Source of the DNA: Lachnospiraceae bacterium
GTDB lineage: Bacteria > Bacillota > Clostridia > Lachnospirales > Lachnospiraceae
Length of the DNA stretch: 12,653 nt
Assembly: GCA_900772685.1 (NCBI GenBank)
Contig: CAAGRP010000082.1
Span: forward strand, 1 to 12,653
Direction: 5' to 3'
In this document: one piece after another, positions 1 to 7,729 of the stretch
How the letters are laid out: the number at the start of each line of letters is the position of its first letter
Numbering within the stretch: position 1 is the stretch's first letter
Notes under the pieces: model-generated
Told to the model about the DNA's origin: nothing
The model's database searches: none
What the model saw: the letters and a program-made list of their open reading frames with translations, nothing else
Made by a program: the position numbers and the translations under genes

Positions 1-39
1 CTTCAGCTGTATGTCTCAATTTTCTTCCCAATAAAATAC

Positions 40-88
40 CCCTTCTAGGTAACAAGTTTTTATTATTTCACTTGTCTACCTAAAAGGG
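40..88. other. Long imperfect hairpin near the left edge
   Basis: Arms at 40-57 and 70-88 are complementary over about 18 pairs with one bulged base. The single mismatch on the + strand becomes a G-U wobble on the minus strand, so the fold is better as minus-strand RNA. The 12-nt loop at 58-69 is AT-rich. On the minus strand the stem is followed by an interrupted T-rich stretch (TATTTTATT) rather than a clean U tract. It could therefore be a weak terminator for a minus-strand transcript, or the palindromic end of a mobile repeat. The rest of 1-147 shows no gene. Confidence 0.45.
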
Positions 89-147
89 AGCATATCATTC
101 AACATAAGCATTCTTTCGGCTTCTTTTTTCTTCTTTTCGACCATGTT

Positions 148-250
148 CCGGCGAGTAATTGCAAAGACAGCCGATAATGTTTGGTATGGAACTTTCTTCA
201 CTTAAGTATATACAAAAAACAAAAGCATATTAATTATGGCGACATCCGCA
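148..250. repeat. Direct repeat, copy 1 (103 bp)
   Basis: Matches 301-404 with about six substitutions and one 1-bp indel. The first 35 bases and the last 31 bases are identical; the differences sit in the middle. A weaker match (TTCGAC) lies just outside the left end of both copies, so the unit may be slightly longer. The copies start 153 bp apart, with 50 bp of unrelated sequence between them. Copy 1 ends with the same 20-bp segment (220-239) that is inverted at 484-503, but the GC-rich structured block that follows copy 2 is missing after it. It looks like a partial copy of the element that is complete at 301-503. Confidence 0.85.
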
Positions 251-300
251 ATCTCACCGTATTTCCAACTTGCCATCCCTCTCCCGTTCGACAACCCGCA

Positions 301-404
301 CCGGCGAGTAATTGCAAAGACAGCCGATAATGTTTAGCAGGGAACTTTCTTCACTAAAGCATATATAAAAAAACAAAAGCATATTAATTATGGCGACATC
401 CGCA
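301..404. repeat. Direct repeat, copy 2 (104 bp)
   Basis: Second copy of the repeat at 148-250. Its final 31 bases overlap the left arm of the inverted-repeat element at 374-503, so copy 2 is continuous with the complete structured element. The repeat region is AT-rich in the middle, including a run of seven A at 367-373. Translating the minus strand gives a short frame across it in this copy, but the 1-bp length difference puts copy 1 in a different frame. This argues against selection as coding sequence. Confidence 0.85.
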
Positions 405-503
405 GCGTCGGTACTTCCCGAATGCAGGCGAAAGCCCTGCATAAGGGTTAGTACCGCTACGCGAGGACCAAGCGCAAGCGGTCCCATAATTAATATGCTT
501 TTG
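374..503 (+). ncRNA. Structured 130-bp element bounded by 20-bp inverted repeats
   Basis: The arms 374-393 and 484-503 are perfect 20-bp reverse complements, and the interior is visibly richer in GC. On the + strand the interior folds into two branches. The first pairs 405-407 with 460-462 and CGGTAC (409-414) with GTACCG (451-456), and is capped by an inner stem at 422-429/434-442 with a GAAA loop (430-433). The second pairs GGACC (465-469) with GGTCC (480-484), sharing C484 with the outer arm, and is capped by GC-GCAA-GC (472-479). Both caps are GNRA tetraloops only in the + orientation, which is why that strand is given. Whether it is transcribed is unknown. It could be a non-autonomous mobile repeat (MITE-like), a structured RNA, or both. 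No known family is recognised. Confidence 0.45.
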
Positions 504-531
504 AAATTAATACATCTTCAGAAAGTCCCTT

Positions 532-562
532 AAAAAAAACATTACGGCTGTCGTCCTGTAAT
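532..562 (-). terminator. Intrinsic terminator after clpX
   Basis: On the minus strand ATTAC-A-GG (562-555) pairs with CC-GTAAT (547-541), seven pairs with one bulged A and a 7-nt loop. One base later follows a run of eight T (539-532). It begins 8 bp past the clpX stop codon and fits the end of the tyrS-alaS-synthetase-clpX transcript. The stem is modest, so read-through into the repeat region is possible. Confidence 0.7.
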
Positions 563-569
563 TACGAGC

Positions 570-1997
570 CTAACCTATATACTCCTGCCCTCTCATTATT
601 ATCCTCGGCCCTCCGGTATTTTCAATATACTCCTTCGTAATAACGACCTGACCTATATTGTCATCCTTCGGAACCTCATACATTATATCGAGCATGTATT
701 TTTCAAGTATTGTCCTTAACGCCCTTGCTCCGGTATCGACCTCAAGAGCCTTTTTAGCAATAGCATATAAAGCCTCATCCTCAAATGTGAGTTTGACCTC
801 GTCCATTTCAAGAAGCTTCTCATACTGCTTAAGGATAGCATTTCTCGGCTCCTTAAGTATCTTCACAAGCATATCCTCATCAAGACTCTGAAGCGTCGTG
901 AGGATAGGAAGCCTTCCAAGGAACTCAGGTATCATACCGAATTTGCGAAGATCCTCCCAGTTAGCCTGCATAAGGATATCCCTGTCATTTGCATTCTCAT
1001 CCTTTAATGCTGACTTGAAACCTATCGAAGCTGTCCTGTTTAATCTTTCCTTTATTATCTCATCAAGTCCCGAAAAGGCTCCGCCGACAATAAAAAGGAT
1101 ATTCTTAGTATTGACGGTAGTAAGCGGCACCATGGCGTTTTTACTGGAAGCTCCGACCGGAACCTCCACCTCGCTTCCCTCGAGCAGCTTCAGAAGTCCC
1201 TGCTGGACTGCCTCTCCGCTGACATCTCTCTGGTTGGTGTTCTTCTTTTTTGAGATCTTATCTATCTCGTCTATGAATACGATGCCCTGCTCTGCCCTGT
1301 CAACATCGTTGTCGGCAGACGCAAGGAGTTTGCTTATAACACTCTCCACATCGTCTCCTATATAGCCTGCCTCGGTAAGAGAGGTTGCATCCGTTATCGC
1401 AAGCGGAACATTGAGTATCCGTGCAAGTGTCTGGACAAGATACGTCTTTCCGCTTCCCGTAGGTCCTATCATAAGCATATTTGACTTCTGAATCTCAACA
1501 TCGTTGTCAGATGTCGAAAGAATACGCTTGTAATGATTGTAAACGGCTACGGATATGACCTTTTTGGCATGCTGCTGTCCGATTATGTAATCATCCAACT
1601 GTGCCTTGATGCGATGCGGTGCCGGAATATTCTTAAGCTCCAGCTTAGGCGTCTTTTCCTTCGGTTTTTCCTTACGCTTTTTAACCTGCTGGCTCCTCGG
1701 TATCTGGGCTGATGAGATCATATCGGCGATATTCATATCCGACGGGAATCCTGTCATCATATCCGAAAGATTGATGGGGCTCCTCTGCATGGCATCCATA
1801 CTCTTCTGCATACAATCGGAACAGATATACATGTTAAAGCCGAAATTCATCAGCTTGCCTGCCTTGCTTTCAGGTCTGTGGCACATAAAGCAGACTTTTT
1901 CGTATTCGTCGCCGTTGTCGTTATCTTCCGTTTCGGAAACCGGCTTTTTCTCTTCTGTCTCTTCTGTTACGTCTGTCTTTTCTAATTCGTCTGACAT
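570..1997 (-). CDS. clpX: ClpX-family AAA+ unfoldase with divergent substrate loop
   Basis: 475-residue ATP-dependent unfoldase that in the known family feeds proteins into the ClpP peptidase. It has an acidic N-terminal extension (about 1-33), then a C4 zinc domain (C36, C39, C59, C62), a charged linker and the AAA+ core. Walker A is GPTGSGKT (178-185), the pore loop GYIG (211-214) and Walker B FIDEIDK (241-247). The ClpP-docking tripeptide IGF is at 325-327, the arginine-finger box EFLGRLP near 358-364, and sensor II GARALR at 423-428. All ATPase parts are intact. Aligned by eye with E. coli ClpX, the RKH loop that gates ssrA-tag entry reads SKN (285-287). clpP is not adjacent. The ATG lies three bases after the upstream stop codon, and its ribosome site (GAGG) falls inside the end of that gene, suggesting coupled translation. 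A ClpX paralogue with altered substrates is possible. Confidence 0.93.
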   Translation of the reverse strand: MSDELEKTDVTEETEEKKPVSETEDNDNGDEYEKVCFMCHRPESKAGKLMNFGFNMYICSDCMQKSMDAMQRSPINLSDMMTGFPSDMNIADMISSAQIPRSQQVKKRKEKPKEKTPKLELKNIPAPHRIKAQLDDYIIGQQHAKKVISVAVYNHYKRILSTSDNDVEIQKSNMLMIGPTGSGKTYLVQTLARILNVPLAITDATSLTEAGYIGDDVESVISKLLASADNDVDRAEQGIVFIDEIDKISKKKNTNQRDVSGEAVQQGLLKLLEGSEVEVPVGASSKNAMVPLTTVNTKNILFIVGGAFSGLDEIIKERLNRTASIGFKSALKDENANDRDILMQANWEDLRKFGMIPEFLGRLPILTTLQSLDEDMLVKILKEPRNAILKQYEKLLEMDEVKLTFEDEALYAIAKKALEVDTGARALRTILEKYMLDIMYEVPKDDNIGQVVITKEYIENTGGPRIIMRGQEYIG

Positions 1998-2000
1998 TAA

Positions 2001-2720
2001 CTATTCCTCATTAAGCATTTTTCGGTTACTGAACAATGGTTTTGTATTATCACTTTCGCCAATGGCAGCCTTATATATGCTCTCCATTTCAAGATCGAGA
2101 TAATAGCTTCTTAAGGCGCATCTCAAGAGTGACTCTTCTATAACAGGCATTTCCGGAAGATTCTTTTTGTAAAGTATCTTGTGCTCAAGGCTTGCCCACC
2201 AGTCCATGGCTATAGTTCTGAACTGAACCTCTACCGTCATGACCTTCTTGTGATCATGAAGGAATATCGGTATCGCTATTATAAGATGAAGGCTTCTGTA
2301 TCCGTTCGGCTTCGGATTCTGCATATAATCCTTTTTTTCGACAAGGATAACGTCATCCTGCATCATAAGCGCATCCGCCAGCTGATACAGATCCGAGGGA
2401 AATGAACATATGACCCTCAGACCCGCAACGTCGTTTATATACCTTTCAAGGTTCTCTATCGTAATATCAAGACCTTTTCTGTCAAGCTTTTCAAGAATGC
2501 TCTCAGGTGTCTTTAAGCGTGTCTTGATGGACTCTATAGGGTTCCTGTCGAACTTGAGCGAAAGCTCCTCCTGGAGGACATTGAACTTTGTCGATACCTC
2601 CATAAGAGCACATCTGTAATACGCCATCAGCTCTTTAAACTGATCCTCGTTTTCAAGGAGCCACTTATACATCCTCTGCGTAAGCTCGGTCTTTCTTTGT
2701 TTTGATATATTTTTATCCAA
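2001..2720 (-). CDS. Small alarmone synthetase, (p)ppGpp synthesis domain only
   Basis: 239-residue single-domain RelA/SpoT-type GTP pyrophosphokinase of the RelQ/RelP class. It would transfer pyrophosphate from ATP to GDP or GTP to make (p)ppGpp in the cytoplasm. Family motifs in order: RLKTPESILEKL (68-79), NDVAGLRV with D97, NPKPNGYRSLH (135-145), and VEVQFRT with E164, followed by WWASLEHK (174-181). No HD hydrolase, TGS or ACT domain is present, so it cannot be the bifunctional long Rel. Helical ends flank the catalytic core, as in RelQ. The start is TTG, preceded by GAGGTGAT at 2726-2733, five bases away; the next in-frame ATG would remove 16 residues. It lies 17 bp after alaS and 3 bp before clpX. 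Without a family tree I cannot choose between the relP and relQ names. Confidence 0.9.
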   Translation of the reverse strand: MDKNISKQRKTELTQRMYKWLLENEDQFKELMAYYRCALMEVSTKFNVLQEELSLKFDRNPIESIKTRLKTPESILEKLDRKGLDITIENLERYINDVAGLRVICSFPSDLYQLADALMMQDDVILVEKKDYMQNPKPNGYRSLHLIIAIPIFLHDHKKVMTVEVQFRTIAMDWWASLEHKILYKKNLPEMPVIEESLLRCALRSYYLDLEMESIYKAAIGESDNTKPLFSNRKMLNEE

Positions 2721-2737
2721 ATAGGATCACCTCGTGA

Positions 2738-5377
2738 TCATTTTATCATCTGCTCTAATATAGACGGTATAGCAGCTATGGCATCCTGTATCTTAGATGC
2801 ATCCTTTCCGCCTGCGGAAGCCATATTCGGGCGTCCGCCGCCGCCTCCTCCGACTATAGGAGCAGCCTGCTTAACAATATTTCCTGCATGTGCACCTGCT
2901 TTTACGGCAGCATCTGTTGCCATTGCACAAAGGCTTACCTTTCCGTCCTTTGAAGAAGCAAGAACCACAACACCCTCTCCGAGTTTTTCCTTAAGGCTGT
3001 CGCCGAGGTTTCTTAAACCGTTCATATCCTGCTCCGGAACGGATACGGCAAGGAGCTTAACTCCCTTTACTTCGGTAACCGAATCCATAACATCGGAAAC
3101 AGCTTCATTTGCAAGCTTGCTCTTTAAGGACTCGTTTTCGGAATTCAGTTCCTTGTTTTCCTCAAGGACCTTGCTTATCCTGTTTTCGATCTCATCGACC
3201 GTTGTCTTAAGAAGAGCAGCACTGTTATCAAGCTTCTCTTCTATCTTTGCATAATGCTCTATTACATTGCGTCCGGTAAGAGCTTCTATACGCCTTACAC
3301 CTGCAGCTATACCTGCCTCCGAAACGATCTTAAACGATCCGATCTGGGATGTGTTGCTGACATGTGTACCACCGCAAAGCTCTATCGAGTAGTCGCCCAT
3401 ATTTACTACGCGGACCTTTTCTCCGTACTTCTCACCGAAAAGAGCCATTGCTCCTGTCTTCTTGGCGTCCTCGATGCTCATTACATCTGTCTTAACAGCG
3501 TATTGCTCTTCGATCGCATCATTAACAAGCTTTTCTACCTGCTTTATCTCTTCTGCCGTCATAGCCTGGAAATGAGAGAAGTCGAAACGCAGTCTTGTAG
3601 GCGTTACAAGCGATCCCTTCTGCTCTACATGTGAACCGAGTACGCTCTTAAGTGCCTTTTGAAGAAGGTGAGTTGCGGAATGGTTCTTGCATGTATCTCT
3701 TCTTTCCTGTTTGTCAACAGACATCTGTATATCATCGCCCGCAGAGAGCATTCCCGATGTCATGACACCGACATGTCCCTCTCTTCCGCCTCTTAACTTG
3801 ATCGTTTCTTCAACCTTGAAGCTTCCGTTAGCATTTGAGATAACTCCGGTATCTCCTTCCTGTCCGCCCATGGTAGCATAGAACGGAGTCTTATCTACAA
3901 CGATAGTTCCTCTCTGTCCCTCCATAAGGGAATCCCTGAGCTCGTTCTCATCTGTAATTACAGATATCTTTGAATCGGATACAAGGCTGTCATATCCGAC
4001 GAACTCTGTCGTGATCGAAGGATCGATCTTGTCATATACGGTAGCATCCTCGCCCATATAGTTCGAGGTCTTTCTTGCTCCCCTTGCCTTTTCCTGCTGA
4101 GCCTTCATCGAAGCCTTAAAGCCTTCCTCGTCGATGGTATAGCCCTTCTCCTCTAAGATCTCCTTTGTAAGGTCAAGCGGGAATCCGTAGGTATCGTAAA
4201 GCTTGAAGGCGTCATCTCCCGTGAGCACCTTCTCGCCCTTTGCACTCATCTTTTCTTCTATATCGGAAAGGATCTTAAGCCCCTGGTCGATAGTCTTGTT
4301 GAACTGGCTCTCTTCGTTCTCAAGGACACGGAAGATGAAATCCTGTTTTTCTTCAAGCTCGGGATATCCGTCTTTACTTCCTTCGATAACCGTCTTTGCA
4401 AGTTCTGCAAGGAAGATGCCGTCTATTCCGAGGATCCTTCCGTGTCTTGCGGCACGTCTTATGATACGTCTTAAGACATATCCCCTTCCTTCATTTGAAG
4501 GCATGATACCGTCGGATATCATAAATGTAGCCGAACGTATATGATCCGTGATAAGACGGATAGAAATATCATCTGTTTCATTCTCATGATATTTCTTTCC
4601 CGCTGCGCTGCATACGGCATTTCTTAAGGACTGAAGAGTATCCACGTCAAATATGGAATCCACATCCTGTACAACTACAGCAAGTCTTTCAAGACCCATT
4701 CCCGTATCTATATTTTTGTTCTTGAGCTCTGTATAGTTGCCGTTTCCGTCATTGTCGAACTGGGTGAAAACGTTGTTCCAGACCTCCATATATCTGTCGC
4801 AGTCACATCCGACCTGACAATCCGGCTTTCCGCAGCCGTATCTCTCGCCTCTGTCATAATATATCTCGGAGCATGGTCCGCATGGTCCGCTGCCGTGCTC
4901 CCAGAAATTGTCTTCTTTTCCGAAACGATAGATCCTTTCTGCGGGAATTCCTATCTTTTTATTCCAGATATCAAATGCTTCATCATCATCCGTATATACC
5001 GAAGGATAGAGTCTGTCAGGGTCGAGTCCGACTACCTCTGTAAGGAACTCCCATGACCATGATATAGCTTCGTTTTTAAAATAATCTCCGAATGAAAAAT
5101 TACCGAGCATTTCGAAAAATGTACCGTGACGTGCCGTCTTTCCGACATTTTCTATATCACCTGTACGAATACACTTCTGACATGTTGCCACTCTTCTCCT
5201 TGGCGGTATCTCGGCACCCGTAAAATAAGGCTTCAAAGGTGCCATTCCGGCATTTATAAGCAGAAGGCTGTTGTCATTATGCGGAATGAGAGAAAAGCTC
5301 TTCATCACAAGATGGCCTTTGCTCTCAAAGAAATCAAGGAACATTTTTCTTAATTCATTTACACCGTATTTCTTCAT
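2738..5377 (-). CDS. alaS: Alanyl-tRNA synthetase
   Basis: 879 residues, the usual full length. It attaches alanine to tRNA-Ala in the cytoplasm. The class II catalytic domain occupies about the first 240 residues, with motif 2 near RRVATCQKC (61-69) and the motif 3 region at GMGLERLAV (226-234). An insert with several cysteines lies near 182-193. The tRNA-recognition domain follows. The editing domain carries the zinc ligands H566 and H570 (HSATH) and C668 and H672 (CGGTH), which clear mischarged serine and glycine. A coiled-coil stretch (about 707-757) leads to the C-Ala/DHHA1 domain with its glycine-rich segment at 843-848. ATG start with GGAGG a few bases upstream, 27 bp after tyrS. No T-box fits in that gap, so expression should follow the tyrS promoter. 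Confidence 0.98.
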   Translation of the reverse strand: MKKYGVNELRKMFLDFFESKGHLVMKSFSLIPHNDNSLLLINAGMAPLKPYFTGAEIPPRRRVATCQKCIRTGDIENVGKTARHGTFFEMLGNFSFGDYFKNEAISWSWEFLTEVVGLDPDRLYPSVYTDDDEAFDIWNKKIGIPAERIYRFGKEDNFWEHGSGPCGPCSEIYYDRGERYGCGKPDCQVGCDCDRYMEVWNNVFTQFDNDGNGNYTELKNKNIDTGMGLERLAVVVQDVDSIFDVDTLQSLRNAVCSAAGKKYHENETDDISIRLITDHIRSATFMISDGIMPSNEGRGYVLRRIIRRAARHGRILGIDGIFLAELAKTVIEGSKDGYPELEEKQDFIFRVLENEESQFNKTIDQGLKILSDIEEKMSAKGEKVLTGDDAFKLYDTYGFPLDLTKEILEEKGYTIDEEGFKASMKAQQEKARGARKTSNYMGEDATVYDKIDPSITTEFVGYDSLVSDSKISVITDENELRDSLMEGQRGTIVVDKTPFYATMGGQEGDTGVISNANGSFKVEETIKLRGGREGHVGVMTSGMLSAGDDIQMSVDKQERRDTCKNHSATHLLQKALKSVLGSHVEQKGSLVTPTRLRFDFSHFQAMTAEEIKQVEKLVNDAIEEQYAVKTDVMSIEDAKKTGAMALFGEKYGEKVRVVNMGDYSIELCGGTHVSNTSQIGSFKIVSEAGIAAGVRRIEALTGRNVIEHYAKIEEKLDNSAALLKTTVDEIENRISKVLEENKELNSENESLKSKLANEAVSDVMDSVTEVKGVKLLAVSVPEQDMNGLRNLGDSLKEKLGEGVVVLASSKDGKVSLCAMATDAAVKAGAHAGNIVKQAAPIVGGGGGGRPNMASAGGKDASKIQDAIAAIPSILEQMIK

Positions 5378-5404
5378 AAAATCCTCCGATATACCCGCGC
5401 TTAA

Positions 5405-6628
5405 TTATGCAAGCGTTATCTTTCTGAAATTCTTTTTACCCTTCTTTAAGAGGATACCTTCTGCAAGCCTGTCTTCCTCAACTGTCGCTTTTACATCGGA
5501 TATCTTTTCTCCGTCTATTGATACTCCGCCCTGTTCGATGCCTCTTCTTCGGTCTGATCTTGACTTTACAAGCTCCGAACGAACGAGAAGGGATATGACA
5601 TCTATGGAACCGTCCTGCAGCTCATCCTTTGAAATCTCTGTCGATGGGGTATTTGCATCGTCTCCGCCGCCCGCAAAAAGTGCTCTTGCCGCAGACTGCG
5701 CCTTCTCTGCCTCTTCCTGGCCGTGAACAAGCTTTGTAAGCTCAAATGCAAGGATCTCCTTTGCCGTGTTGAGCTGGCTGCCTTCCCACTTATCCATCTC
5801 ATCGATCTGCTCGAGAGGAAGGAATGTGAGCATTCTTAAGCATTTTAATACATCGGCATCCGCAACATTTCTCCAGTACTGGTAGAACTCGTAAGGAGTT
5901 GTCTTCTTAGGATCGAGCCATACAGCTCCCGACTGCGTCTTGCCCATCTTCTTGCCCTCTGAGTTCATCAGAAGAGTGATAGTCATTGCATTTGCATCCT
6001 TCTGGAGTTTTCTTCTGATAAGATCCGTTCCGCCGAGCATGTTGCTCCACTGGTCATCTCCTCCGAACTGAAGGTTGCAGCCGTAACGTTTATAAAGCTC
6101 AAGGAAATCGTAGCTCTGCATCAGCATGTAATTGAACTCAAGGAAGCTGAGTCCCTTTTCCATACGCTGCTTATAGCACTCCGCACGGAGCATATTGTTG
6201 ACAGAAAAGCATGGTCCTATATCTCTTATAAATTCAACGTAGTTAAGGTCAAGAAGCCAGTCCGCATTGTTTACCATCATGGCTTTTCCTTCACCGAATT
6301 CGATAAATCTGCTCATCTGTTCCCTGAAGCAGTCGCAGTTATGCTTTATTGTCTCCTTTGTCATCATAGAACGCATATCCGTTCTTCCGGACGGGTCACC
6401 TATCATGGCTGTTCCGCCTCCGATAAGTGCTATCGGTCTGTTGCCTGCCATCTGAAGTCTCTTCATAAGGCAAAGCGCCATAAAATGTCCTACATGCAGA
6501 CTGTCTGCCGTAGGGTCAAATCCTATGTAAAAAACTGCCTTTCCGGCATCTACGAGCTCTCTTACTTTTTCTTCGTTTGTTACCTGTGCAATAAGTCCTC
6601 TTGCAACCAGTTCGTCATATATTTTCAC
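5405..6628 (-). CDS. tyrS: Tyrosyl-tRNA synthetase
   Basis: 407-residue class I synthetase that activates tyrosine with ATP and charges tRNA-Tyr. The HIGH box is HVGH (45-48). The tyrosine-binding strand FYIGFDPTADSLH (33-45) is typical of bacterial TyrRS. The KMSKS loop is KMGKT (227-231), close to the KFGKT common in this family. QFGGDDQW (187-194) is also a TyrRS signature and separates it from TrpRS. A C-terminal S4-type RNA-binding domain covers about 340-405. The start is GTG, placed by AGGAGG at 6636-6641, seven bases upstream. It is the first gene after the promoter at 6669-6697 and heads the tyrS-alaS-synthetase-clpX unit. Confidence 0.97.
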   Translation of the reverse strand: MKIYDELVARGLIAQVTNEEKVRELVDAGKAVFYIGFDPTADSLHVGHFMALCLMKRLQMAGNRPIALIGGGTAMIGDPSGRTDMRSMMTKETIKHNCDCFREQMSRFIEFGEGKAMMVNNADWLLDLNYVEFIRDIGPCFSVNNMLRAECYKQRMEKGLSFLEFNYMLMQSYDFLELYKRYGCNLQFGGDDQWSNMLGGTDLIRRKLQKDANAMTITLLMNSEGKKMGKTQSGAVWLDPKKTTPYEFYQYWRNVADADVLKCLRMLTFLPLEQIDEMDKWEGSQLNTAKEILAFELTKLVHGQEEAEKAQSAARALFAGGGDDANTPSTEISKDELQDGSIDVISLLVRSELVKSRSDRRRGIEQGGVSIDGEKISDVKATVEEDRLAEGILLKKGKKNFRKITLA

Positions 6629-6668
6629 GGTTAATCCTCCTGATCATTATCTGAAAGCATACTTTTCT

Positions 6669-6697
6669 ATTTTAGCAACGCCATATAACAATGTCAA
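6669..6697 (-). promoter_or_regulatory. Sigma-A promoter for tyrS-alaS operon
   Basis: On the minus strand TTGACA (6697-6692) and TAAAAT (6674-6669) are separated by exactly 17 bp. The -35 box is a perfect match and the -10 box differs from TATAAT at one base. Initiation near 6662 would leave a leader of about 34 nt before the GTG of tyrS. This is the clearest promoter in the window. Confidence 0.8.
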
Positions 6698-6700
6698 TGA

Positions 6701-6724
6701 CGGCAATATTAAAACTATATGCCG
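6701..6724. other. Short inverted repeat just upstream of the tyrS -35 box
   Basis: CGGCA and TGCCG pair, extended by three A-T pairs past one bulge, with an AT-rich loop. It ends three bases before the -35 box. No U tract follows on either strand, so it is not a convincing terminator for the dehydrogenase gene. It could be an operator half-site pair, or chance in an AT-rich gap. Confidence 0.25.
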
Positions 6725-6751
6725 CGACATCAATATCAATACCGTATCTGT

Positions 6752-7693
6752 TCAATCTACTTTCTGATAATACTCTCTTATATGACCAAAAATGATATCC
6801 ATCAGTCTCTTTCTTGTGCTTACTCCCGCCCATCCTATATGAGGCGTGATAAGGAGCTTTGTACTGTCTTTGATCCTGAACAGAGGATTGTCCTCTCTCA
6901 TAGGCTCAACTTTAAGCACATCAAGACCCGCTGCGGCTATTTCTCCTTTTTCAAGTGCAGACGCAAGATCCTCCTCGACCACGATAGGACCTCTTCCTGC
7001 ATTTATGAATATCGCAGTGTCCTTCATCTTTCTGAATGCCTCTGCATTCATCATGCCCTCCGTGTTTTCATTTAACGGTGCATGAACCGAAACAATATCC
7101 GATGTGCCGAGCAATGTATCAAGATCGACCTGTTCATATTCGCTGCTGTTGTTTCTTCCCGATGTCGAATAATATATTATCCTGCATCCAAATGCTTCTG
7201 CTATTTTTGCAACTCTTTTTCCTATCGCTCCAAGGCCTATGATACCCCATATTTTTCCGGTCATCTCATCGAACGGAGCCGAAAAATCAGTAAACATAGG
7301 GCTCTTTATATATTCTCCGCTTTTTACATATGAATCATAGTAAGCCAGCTTTTCAAGGAGATAAAGTGTCATGGCAAATGTATGCTGCGCCACACATTCC
7401 GTAGAATATCCGGCCACATTTCTCCACTCTATATTTCTTTTTGCAAGATACTCCTTGTCAAGATTGTTTGTTCCCGTAGCAGTAAGGCATATCAGCTTAA
7501 GCTTTTTTGCCTCCTTAAGGGTCTTCTCATTCATCGGAACCTTATTTGTTATACAGATATCCGCATCCTTAAGTCTTTCAGGCACCTCATCGGGTGAAGT
7601 CAGATCATATGTAACCACTTCCCCGAACTCTTCGAACCTTGAATAATCTATATCATTTCCTACTGTTGCTGTATCTAAAAAAACCAGTTTCAA
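6752..7693 (-). CDS. NAD-dependent D-2-hydroxyacid dehydrogenase
   Basis: 313-residue cytoplasmic oxidoreductase that interconverts a D-2-hydroxyacid and the 2-oxoacid with NAD(H). The nucleotide-binding motif is GLGAIG (153-158). The catalytic set is R234 (in NAGRGP), E263 and H285 (in TPHIGW), the Arg-Glu-His triad of the D-lactate/glycerate/phosphoglycerate dehydrogenase family. There is no ACT regulatory domain, so it is not a full SerA. General resemblance is to the glycerate dehydrogenase/hydroxypyruvate reductase group, but the substrate cannot be read from sequence. The start is TTG, supported by CAGGAG at 7702-7707, eight bases away. It sits alone between an upstream hairpin (7730-7771) and the tyrS promoter. 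No terminator is visible in the 123 bp that follow. Confidence 0.9.
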   Translation of the reverse strand: MKLVFLDTATVGNDIDYSRFEEFGEVVTYDLTSPDEVPERLKDADICITNKVPMNEKTLKEAKKLKLICLTATGTNNLDKEYLAKRNIEWRNVAGYSTECVAQHTFAMTLYLLEKLAYYDSYVKSGEYIKSPMFTDFSAPFDEMTGKIWGIIGLGAIGKRVAKIAEAFGCRIIYYSTSGRNNSSEYEQVDLDTLLGTSDIVSVHAPLNENTEGMMNAEAFRKMKDTAIFINAGRGPIVVEEDLASALEKGEIAAAGLDVLKVEPMREDNPLFRIKDSTKLLITPHIGWAGVSTRKRLMDIIFGHIREYYQKVD

Positions 7694-7729
7694 AATCTTT
7701 TCTCCTGTTTTAGGATTTTTTCATTGCAC

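Noticed and set aside
148..404. CRISPR array
   Set aside because: There are only two repeats, each about 103 bp and imperfect, with one 50-bp spacer and no cas genes.
394..483. tRNA-like cloverleaf
   Set aside because: The branched fold has two main arms, GNRA loops and no T-arm (TTC) or anticodon-arm sequence; size and pairing do not fit a tRNA.
254..487. 77-codon minus-strand frame across the repeat region
   Set aside because: Its ATG is created by the inverted-repeat arm, it runs through the folded element, and a 1-bp indel breaks the equivalent frame in the other repeat copy. No ribosome site or protein-like pattern supports it.
898..1365. 155-codon + strand frame opposite clpX
   Set aside because: It lies wholly antisense to the conserved AAA+ core. 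Its openness follows from the codon use of clpX, and it resembles no protein I recognise.
5378..5404. T-box or separate promoter for alaS
   Set aside because: The 27-bp gap holds only the ribosome binding site.
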